From contig NW_020635485.1 in the NCBI RefSeq assembly GCF_003573695.1, forward strand, positions 1,141,374 through 1,205,373: a DNA stretch of 64,000 nt, given 5' to 3'. The notes under the pieces are model-generated. The model saw nothing but the letters and a program-made list of their open reading frames with translations, was not told the origin of the DNA and did not search any database. The position numbers and the translations under genes were made by a program. This stretch comes from Papaver somniferum (Eukaryota > Streptophyta > Magnoliopsida > Ranunculales > Papaveraceae). Below, piece after piece: positions 56,949-64,000 of this stretch. Every line of letters begins with the position of its first letter. Within the stretch, counting starts at the first letter, position 1.

Positions 56949-58651
56949 ATGTCGAACTGGTATCACAATAGCCAACACAACGAATATCCGATTGAGTTTC
57001 AAAATGGACGTTACAATGTTAACCATAGTGTGAATAGTGATTGGGAACATCAACCTTTTCAAGGTTACGGCTCATACCGTGGTGAGCCCAATTACTATAC
57101 ACACACACACCGGTCATACGAGCAAGAAAATAAGGATTATTATAGTACTAGTTCCTCGTCTTTGGACAATATAATGAAAATGTTGAAAACTAGTCCCTAT
57201 TATGATCCTTCTGAACCTGTTCTTCCTCTAGAAGAGTCTCTCAAACAATTAACTGAGAATACAAATAGATTTGTGTTAGAAATGAATAAAAAAAATGCAC
57301 CCATGAGTGAACCTTCTATACACGATACCATAAGGAAGTCATGTGAGTCGACTCAGAAAATGTTGTTAGAGGCCCAGGACAGAACTGCTCAAGATAGTCT
57401 TAATTTCCAATATAGTGTTTCCAATAGTACCCTTGAAAATGAGGATAGTTATTTGCATAATCAAGATGCCGGGGTTAGAATTGGTAACACTACTTTTTTA
57501 GATGAGGTTCAACCATTTTCATGCTATTATGATGATTATGACGAGGATAGTGTTGATGAAGAATTTGAAATATGTAGGCATTGTGATCAGGAATTTGTTA
57601 CTCCAAATGAACTTTATGATGATAGTGTTATTTCTGGTTCAGATCCCGATAATTTTAATGATTATTCACCTATTCAAAAGGACGAGGATTTGACTAGAGA
57701 TACCCCCGTTTTAGACGATGTAGTATTTCCTTTTGATTACGAAGCCGATAATGGTTTGGAGGAACAAGTTTTTCTGAGAATATTGTTTTAGAGTCTAGCG
57801 ATTTAGAAACATTAGTCTTAGACAAAGAAAGTGAACTCGTAGAGATGAGTGAGGATGAACCATACTTGGAAGAATCAATTGACCATTTTCAGGAATCCAA
57901 TGACCTTGAAATTAGGGACGTTGTGACTAGTCTTTCTAGAGACACTGAAAACTCTAAGTTTGGGGGTGATTATCATTCTCCATGTGCTTTAACTATTAGA
58001 AAGGTCTCTCACTTGGGACTTGACATATGTGCCTCAACCATTTTACAAGATTATCTTCATACACGTTTTCCTGAACCTAGTGATGTCCATAAGGAAGTTC
58101 AGTTGTTAGAAACCCATCCTCTGGTTGATGTGGTTTACCCAGGCTATGATATCCAGATTGACTTTGTTTTCCCACCAAATATTTTTCAACCAACTGTGGG
58201 AACGTATAAATTTCAGATGTGTCAATTATTTAGTTTTGAGACTAAACCTAATTACTTTAAGAGATTAGGGTCGATACATTTGCTTAAGATTGACCACCAG
58301 TTTCATCGTGGTCGATTGTGTGAGTCAAAACTGATTGACTTTAAGGATCCTCAATTATTCAGGTTATTATTATGTGCTTTTAAATTTTTACTTGAGTTTC
58401 TTCAGACTCTAATACCTGAACCGGATCTGAGCTTTGAGGAATTCCAACCCATGAAAATATTTTATTTGGACCCAGTTATAGAACCTGAACCACAGCTAGA
58501 TGTAGTTGCCTTAAACAGGAAACTAGACAAGGGTGCGCTTTATTTGTTAATTTTCTTGGCAGGTTGCAGATTCCTTTTATTTGTGATAGCTCTATTTGGT
58601 TTTGATGACCCACATAAATTTCGGCTATTACTTTATGATTATATGAGGTGA
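56949..58651 (+). pseudogene. Element-encoded protein of unknown family, one frameshift
   Basis: Two long frames abut: 56949-57791 (280 codons) and 57845-58651 (268 codons). The second frame is open back to about 57765, overlapping the first, so a one-base change in the T-run near 57768-57772 splits what was a single protein of about 565 residues. The N-terminus is Tyr/Asn/His-rich (MSNWYHNSQHNEYPIEFQNG), then a helical stretch (about 85-160), then a very acidic region (YYDDYDEDSVDEEFE) with a CRHCDQEF Cys pair at about 204-207. The second part has acidic ends around hydrophobic segments, including FLIFLAGCRFLLFVIALFGF-like sequence near its C-terminus that could be a membrane segment. No zinc knuckle, protease or polymerase motif. 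The gag position suggests a structural role, but homology is unknown. Confidence 0.6.
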
Positions 58652-58825
58652 CTAATCCTTTCTTAGTCTGGCTGAAGACTTTAAACTTAGCACTTCTTGG
58701 GAGGTAACCCAACATTCATGCGACACGGTAATATCTTTCCTTATCTCTTTTGCTTCAAATGGTAACAGTTTCTCCTTGTTCATGTTTTAAATTTTATCTT
58801 TAGAACATTGAGGACAATGTTAGAT

Positions 58826-58842
58826 TTAAGTTTGGGGGTATG
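58826..58842 (+). other. Internal purine tract, copy of the terminal one
   Basis: TTTAAGTTTGGGGGTATGG just after the long frame copies the terminal tract AATAAGTTTGGGGGTATTT at 59923-59940, 1.1 kb downstream. GAGGACAATGTTAGA precedes it. Confidence 0.6.
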
Positions 58843-59922
58843 GGAGAAACTTTTTAGTTGCAGTATGAATAAATAAACTCTAGAACCTAGAAATTTATGC
58901 TTATTAAGGATGGCACTAACCAATCTAAGTGGATGGAAGCATTTTGGTTATAGGAGTTGAGGAACCAATCTGATTAGATGGAAACATCTAAAGAGTCTAT
59001 TCATAAAAGCACATAGCTCAGGTGTTAGAAATAACATGATAGTTCCACCATATCTCGTTGAGTCCTTTTCACTTCTATTTTTATTTTATTTTGTTTTTAA
59101 ACTATGTTTCTCTAAGTGATTAGGTGGGGCTCACGATTCAAGTTGTTACCAATGCTAGGGTGAATTAGAGTGATTGAGATACCATGAAAAAAAAAGTTGA
59201 AAAAGAAAAAAAGAGAAAAAAAGAGATGAAAAAAAAAAATGGTAGTTACCAAAAAGTTGAAAAAAAAAATTTGAGACCAGACCATTTGACCAAAAGGAAT
59301 AAAGTCGACCACTGGTACCCTTGTATATGCCAGTTGTGTTGACCTAGAGTTAGGTTATCGACCACTGGTTCCCTTGTATATGTCAGTGTGTTGATATTAG
59401 TCAGACTAGTATCTCAATCCATTAGGATAGGTTCATTTTGGCGGAGGCCTTCAGACAGATATGGGAAATGCCGTTCACTTAGTAAACATCAAAACCATCT
59501 ATGTTTTTCTATATCCATCTTCTTGATCTATCCATGTGATTAGTTTTGACTCCGGATATTGATGTCCATAGTGAAACTATTTGAGTAGAGCTCTGTCACT
59601 TTATATGAATTTTAGTATGCCTGAGTGCAAACTCGTGTACATCAATTGGAATTTCTCATCAGGGTACTTCCTCTTGTAGTCAATGAGTATGCCAACCAAG
59701 GAGATTCTTTAGTGCCTTCCAAGGTTCTGCGTAGATAGCTAAGGTCTGGAGTAAAGGTTTTGTGGGTATATCTCTAGTAAGCCCTCCCGAGACTATAACT
59801 CGGCCACTAGGGACACCTAGGGGTTTAAAGGCTTATTGCATACGCTAAATGCAATCGACGATGCCTGCGACAGTGAGTTAGGATTTTATTTTCTATTTGA
59901 TTTGCTCGAGGACTAGCAAATA
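58843..59922 (+). other. Non-coding 3' region of the LTR element
   Basis: Contains an A-rich low-complexity run (59184-59272, GAAAAAAAG units) and a roughly 53-bp direct duplication with TCGACCACTGGT(A/T)CCCTTGT at 59307 and 59358. No supported frame. Confidence 0.55.
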
Positions 59923-59939
59923 ATAAGTTTGGGGGTATT

Positions 59940-61382
59940 TGATAGGCACATTTTTGTGTCTTATATGATCTCAATTGTATATATTTTTAGTGCTCGATTT
60001 TGTACTTATTTTGGTTATTTTATGTCTTTATAGGTATTTTGGAGAAATAAACTTTTGCGGCGAAATTGGCTCGAAAAGCGGTTTTTGTGCTCGTGGGAGA
60101 AAATTACTATACGGACTCTCGCTTTGGATAAGGGGTAACCCATTTCGGGCATGTGCTAAAGGGACACCAGAACTGGATAAGGGGGAGGTCACCTTCACCG
60201 TTTGAAAACAAGTTTTGGCGGGAAGCATGTTCTTCACACCTGCAGATTTAGGATTCGATTTTTGGGCGAGCTACAATGAGACTAAAGGGCTAAAATTGAA
60301 TGGGTATCTTCTTTAGGACTAAATAGGCCTGGTGAAGTCTTTGAATTGCACCCAAATTGGCTAGAAACCGAGTTGGAGCTAAACAGGGAAGGTATTTTTA
60401 CACGGACCTTATTGAGCTTATTTTTAGAAGTTCTAGAGAGACTAAAGACCTAAAACTCTTTCCAAAGATACATATCTATCTAAGGAAGAGTATGAGATAA
60501 GTTGGAAAGCTCAGAAACGCGTGAAACAATTTTGGGAAGATATTATTGCCGTAACTGCCAAGAAAAGAAAGTAAGAGATTTCGAGAAATTTTGGGGAGAT
60601 TAAATCGCTCTGTTGGCTATATATAAGTTGCTGGGAGTTCAAGGAATGGGTTCGAACAGTTTGGGGTAATTTAGAGAACCACAGGAGACAAAAATCAGAG
60701 TTACAGACATTCGTTTCTGCTGGTGTAGAAGGAAGAACACGAGGAACATCGACCCTCACCTAACTGTCGCAAAAAACTGTCGCTCTTCTACAACACTTAG
60801 CTTCTATCGTTCTCTAACGTTCCGCTTGTAATAGAAACAGTCAGTCTGTAACGCTTATAAACGTTGCAAACTGTCTGCTTATTACTTTTTCATTCTTTTA
60901 ATCAACTTTTGGGCTATGAACATGTATTTTGAGCAAGTGATTAATATGAAGAGCTAAACCCCATCACTGGGAAGACGGAGGAAGCCTTATTTCACAATTG
61001 TTTGGTAATTATAATTGATTCTTCATGACTTCTGCACTTGTTTTAAATTGATTTATGATTTTTACTAATTATTTGTGATTTCGTTTGATGTCGTATGCTT
61101 AGACTTAGAGCTTTGATGCGTCATGCTTGTGATTTACAATTAATGTTGTACAAAATCTACTTTTGGCAAAGAAATAGAGTCAACAAAAGAGCTAGAATTG
61201 TTATGAGTCATCATATGAACCAATTGAATGTGATTAGCGCTGAAATCCTAAGTCTCAGTACCTCTCGATATTCGTGACAACCTTGTGAATATATTTTTAG
61301 TATTTTTATTTTTAGTTCTTAAATCAAACCTTTACACAATCCGAGTTGAACGAACTTTACTACCACTTTAAAAACTACATCA
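59940..61382 (+). repeat. 3' LTR (1443 bp)
   Basis: Near-identical partner of 54947-56389. Confidence 0.9.
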
Positions 61383-61387
61383 AACAC
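61383..61387. repeat. Right target-site duplication (AACAC)
   Basis: Exact copy of 54942-54946. Confidence 0.9.
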
Positions 61388-62269
61388 TAAGAGCTAGACC
61401 TCGCTCAAGATATATAGGGTGTATGCTACATAGAGACCTTTTTTTTTGAGATCAGTGCCTGTTAAATTCTATGCTATATAAACAATTTAGGTACAAAGAA
61501 AGTCACTTACTTATAGTTGCTTTCTCTCCACTCCTCTTCCATTCAGTCGAGTCTCTTCCTTTCCGAACAAGAAAGTAGCTTTCATTCTCCTTCTTTTATA
61601 AAAGACAGTTCCTTCGGACCTGACTCTAGCAAGTAAGCAATTAAACTACCTTTTTTCGACGCTCAATTTAACTTCTGGCATGAGAACTTGAGATGAAGTA
61701 ACAACACTTGAGATGGAGTAACAATTATACCTATATATGCAATTAGTGAACAAGGCGGACGAATGTCCTGCTCGAGATATCCCTTTGACTATCTTTCTGA
61801 CCCACTCCGAGCAGTCGAAATTTAATCAAGAATCGAGTTTACTCTACAACAGATGAGAGAAGAAAAGTCTTCTATTTTGAGCTCTTTGTATAGCTTAGCA
61901 ACATCGGTTAAAAGCTACTATTGAGAGCCTCTCTTCATGGTCATGCTTGTGAAAAAAAGGAAAATCGCGAACATTCCACCGGTGAATCAAAATTTCTGCT
62001 AGGTTCTTAGTAGCACTATCTTCTTCTTTACTTCATTTATCTTTGAGTCTCCTTTCTACTTCATTTAGTTTTTAGTCTCCTTAATTGCAGGAAGTTCTCC
62101 AAAAGTATGAAAGGTTGCAGGACTTTGGACCATCCATTCCCACACGGATTGAGAGTAAAGGCAAGGACTTCGGGGTGAGGTTCCCTTACTTGAGGATTCT
62201 TCCTAGGGTTCCGTCTCATTTATCTTAATTTGAGTGGACTGAATTTGTGCTTTCGAATTCATCCTCTTT
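61388..62269. other. Mitochondrial-like spacer (NUMT), no gene recognised
   Basis: About 43% GC, rich in CTTTC/GAAAG words typical of plant mitochondrial spacers, and contiguous with mitochondrial gene pieces. A stretch at 62095-62215 reads as a plausible protein ([20 protein letters not shown]), but I cannot assign it. Confidence 0.45.
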
Positions 62270-62455
62270 GGCAGATTCCCACGTGTTACGCACCCGTTCG
62301 CCACTTTGTTCTCAACTCATTAGCTAAAGAGATAGCTAGGAGCTGATCTTCCTTCTTTTTCCAACTCCCCGAAAACAACGTTCGACTTGCATGTGTTAAG
62401 CATATAGCTAGCGTTCGTTCTGAGCCAGGATCAAACTCTGTTTTTGACTATGATT
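62270..62455 (-). rRNA. rrn18: Mitochondrial 18S rRNA 5' fragment (nuclear copy)
   Basis: On the - strand it reads AATCATAGTCAAAAACAGAG, TTTGATCCTGGCTCAG, AACGAACGCTAGCTATATGC, TTAACACATGCAAGTCGAAC, GTTGTTTTCGGGGAG, then, after a degraded patch, GAACAAAGTGGCGAACGGGT and GCGTAACACGTGGGAATCTG. That is the start of plant mitochondrial small-subunit rRNA. Only about 185 of some 1900 bases are present, and changes such as ACACGTGGG for ACGCGTGGG show decay. Not a functional rRNA gene. Confidence 0.9.
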
Positions 62456-63080
62456 GTAGATAATCAACTAGTTATGATCTGAGTAGGCTCATAATAGGGA
62501 ATACCTTAACCCTGGGAACCTGGGAACCCACCAGAGAGTGTCCTATTTCGAAATCCTCCTAGTAGTCTTTTTGGTCGAAGCTGAATAGTTGAAACGAAGA
62601 AGTAGCCGAGAGTTCCTTCGTAACCGGTTAGTTGCTTTTTCCGTAAACCCTTCTTCTGTTTATATAGATCGGAGCATCAGCCTCATGAGTCTAACTAGAT
62701 GCTCACGGCTGAGATACCTTATGTGGACAAAGAGAATTCATATAGTGTCCTACGATTTGGAAATACCGAGCAACTATCCGTAAGTTTCACCGCTCTATAT
62801 ATTAACTAGTGGAATAGGACCTCCTTGGAACTCCCACCTGATCGTAACTAAAGACAAAGCAATAGTAATTTAGCCTGCGTAGAGTTGGCTCAAATGCTTC
62901 GTTCGTGAAAAGTGAAGTATAACAAAAAAATGGGCCCATGTACGCCCTAAGAAAGCAAGTATCCTCTATACTAAAGGGAGCCACACCCTATGGTGGACCT
63001 TAGCTCGGCTATAAGTCTCAGTGATCTGCTAACGAAGTGGAATAGAAACTAAAGTCTCGCTCTTGTAGTAACTCCGGCTA
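62456..63080. other. Mitochondrial-like spacer, no gene recognised
   Basis: Frames of about 60 codons on both strands (62589-62783 + and 62802-62984 -) lack any family resemblance. Sequence style is mitochondrial. Confidence 0.4.
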
Positions 63081-63084
63081 ACCA

Positions 63085-63202
63085 TTTAAATAAGCCCAAT
63101 TTTAATGATGAAAAGATGCTCATATAAGGCGTGGTTCGATATCAAGATGTTCGGTTTTGAATTAGAGACGTCAAAAAGAAAGGCTGAATCGACGTCGACT
63201 AT
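63085..63202 (+). pseudogene. Plastid trnG-UCC intron, 3' end
   Basis: AAATAAGCCCAATTTTAATG, GCGTGGTTCGATATCAA and GAATCGACGTCGACTAT match the 3' end of the group II intron of plastid trnG-UCC as I remember it, directly upstream of exon 2. Confidence 0.7.
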
Positions 63203-63253
63203 AAACCCTAGCCTTCCAAGCTAACGATTCGGTTTCGATTCCCGCTACCCGCT
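63203..63253 (+). pseudogene. trnG-UCC: Plastid trnG-UCC exon 2 (nuclear copy)
   Basis: AACCCTAGCCTTCCAAGCTA, then ACGATTCGGTTTCGATTCCC and GCTACCCGCT: anticodon UCC (TTCC), T-loop TTCGATT and acceptor strand are recognisable. The usual T-arm GCGGGTTCG is changed to TCGGTTTCG, so the T stem is weakened. Exon 1 is absent. Non-functional. Confidence 0.8.
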
Positions 63254-63396
63254 CAATTTTAATTCTGATATACGCATCATTAATGTAAATACGCATATTT
63301 CTTTCCTAAATTATTTCACAAAAAAATCTGGTTCCTTTTTTACAAAACAGTAAGATAGTAAAGGAAAAATAAAAAGATAAAATATGGAATGAAAAG

Positions 63397-63468
63397 GCGT
63401 CCATTGTCTAATGGATAGGACTGAGGTCTTCTAAACCTTTGGTATAGGTTCAAATCCTATTGGACGCA
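63397..63468 (+). tRNA. trnR-UCU: Plastid-type tRNA-Arg (UCU), nuclear copy
   Basis: 72 bases from GCGTCCATTG to TTGGACGCA fold into a full cloverleaf: acceptor GCGTCCA/TGGACGC, D stem GTCT/GGAC, anticodon stem GAGGT/ACCTT around CTTCTAA (anticodon TCT), and T arm ATAGG/CCTAT with loop TTCAAAT. Sequence and order (trnG-UCC then trnR-UCU, 143 bp apart) are those of the plastid genome. One change, T for A between the D and anticodon stems, does not disturb pairing. It could fold, but lacks obvious nuclear Pol III context; treat as a transferred copy. Confidence 0.8.
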
Positions 63469-63511
63469 TATGCGACGAGAACGGGACTGCATGCACTTGA
63501 GAACGATGTTC

Positions 63512-63886
63512 TTCCTTCAGATAAAATTGGGAACCTACGGCTTTTTAAGATTCTCAATACCCATGTTTCCCGAAGTAACACTTCGTTCCAATCCTTTAAT
63601 TTATACTCCAAGTGCGATTGCTATAATACATATTTCCTCGACCACTTCAAGACAGATCGGTCTTAAGAAGATTATTGCCTACTCCCCTGCAGCTCATATG
63701 AATCTGGTGACTATTGGTATGTTTAGTCCGAACATGCAAGGAATTGGAGGTAGCATTCCACCGATGTCAAGTCATGGACCGGTTCCTCCATCCATTTTTC
63801 TATGTGTTGGTGTTCTATATGACCGACATAAGACTCGACTTGTTAGATATTACGGAGGTTCAGTGAGCACCATGCTGAATCTCTCT
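63512..63886 (+). pseudogene. nad4: Mitochondrial nad4 fragment (nuclear copy)
   Basis: Encodes part of NADH dehydrogenase subunit 4 of complex I: KLGTYGFLRFSIPMFPEVTL, IYTPSAIAIIHISSTTSRQI, KKIIAYSPAAHMNLVTIGMF, then SPNMQGIGGSI and FLCVGVLYDRHKTRLVRYYG, ending at SVSTMLNLS. In plants this spans the end of exon 1 and the start of exon 2 with no intron here, or lies within one exon; I cannot place the intron securely. Pro and Thr codons stand where edited transcripts usually encode Leu, Ser or Ile, so the source was genomic mitochondrial DNA and not cDNA. It lacks both ends (about 125 of 495 residues) and stops by chance at 63899-63901. Confidence 0.85.
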
Positions 63887-64000
63887 AAAAGAATCTGGTG
63901 ATCCTGAATGGATGTATATAGAGTATGGTATTATTCATTGAACAAGACTGACTTCCCGTTAGAGAATAGTTCGATCCTTGATTGCATATGTCTCTTTTTG
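63887..64000. other. No gene seen, window end
   Basis: Sequence diverges from nad4 after the LNLS codons. Probably another spliced-in mitochondrial or nuclear piece. Confidence 0.35.

Larger units (their letters stand above)
54947..61382 (+). mobile_element. Non-autonomous LTR retrotransposon, young (6436 bp)
   Basis: LTRs 54947-56389 and 59940-61382 are both exactly 1443 bp, start TGATAGGCAC, end CTACATCA, and differ at only a few dozen positions. A perfect AACAC duplication flanks them. The primer site TGGCGCCGCCGACGCGG and the tract AAGTTTGGGGGTATT are of plant gypsy type. The 3.5-kb interior has no protease, RT or integrase, only one long frame broken by one indel. Probably moved by an autonomous Athila/Tat-type relative. 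Confidence 0.9.

Noticed and set aside
59112..59312. Phe-rich - strand frame of 66 codons
   Set aside because: It is the translation of the A-rich low-complexity run.
62589..62984. Two frames of about 60 codons in the organelle block
   Set aside because: I could not match either to a mitochondrial or plastid gene, so they are left as unassigned spacer.

Overview
This is plant nuclear DNA, most likely from a dicot, made almost entirely of mobile elements nested inside one another, with an organelle-derived block at the right end. The evidence is plant LTR retrotransposons (Ty1/copia, a Tat-like Ty3/gypsy and a chromovirus), hAT, CACTA, Helitron and SINE signatures, plant-type introns, and pieces of plant mitochondrial and plastid genes. 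I saw no intact housekeeping gene. The species cannot be fixed from the sequence alone.

Left third (1-22457). A hAT-like element (150-860) is followed by a copia LTR with its initiator-Met primer site (1318-1709) and gag-region debris. Element A (2603-22452) is inserted here on the + strand, with a perfect CTTAT target duplication. It is a Tat-like gypsy element with 2.4-kb LTRs and a broken gag/protease/RT region. Its 5' LTR is split by element B (4776-15289, - strand, duplication CACCA/CACCC). B is a related element with no pol genes, and its LTRs carry large GGCATG-rich tandem arrays. A and B share both LTR ends, the primer site and the polypurine tract, so they look like a partner and a non-autonomous derivative of one family.

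Middle (22458-49250). A - strand copia LTR (to 24292) is followed by a probable 18.7-kb CACTA transposon (26338-45050). Inside it lie a Helitron-like 3' terminus, a tRNA-type SINE split by a hAT element, a decayed copia element (30971-35732), a MITE, a set of exon-like fragments including a frameshifted subtilase piece, and a 2.4-kb hAT element with perfect ends and a perfect 8-bp duplication. The right CACTA end abuts a chromovirus integrase, itself interrupted by a solo copia LTR (45548-48306).

Right third (49250-64000). One possible host-gene exon (49903-50373, Gln/His-rich, with a coiled coil and acidic tail) sits before a diverged tandem duplication. From about 53430 the unassigned sequence reads like plant mitochondrial spacer. 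It is split by a foldback-like element and by a young non-autonomous LTR element (54947-61382) with equal 1443-bp LTRs, a perfect AACAC duplication and a novel reading frame of about 570 codons broken by one indel. The final 2.6 kb holds a mitochondrial 18S rRNA 5' end, plastid trnG-UCC exon 2 and trnR-UCU, and unedited mitochondrial nad4 exon sequence.
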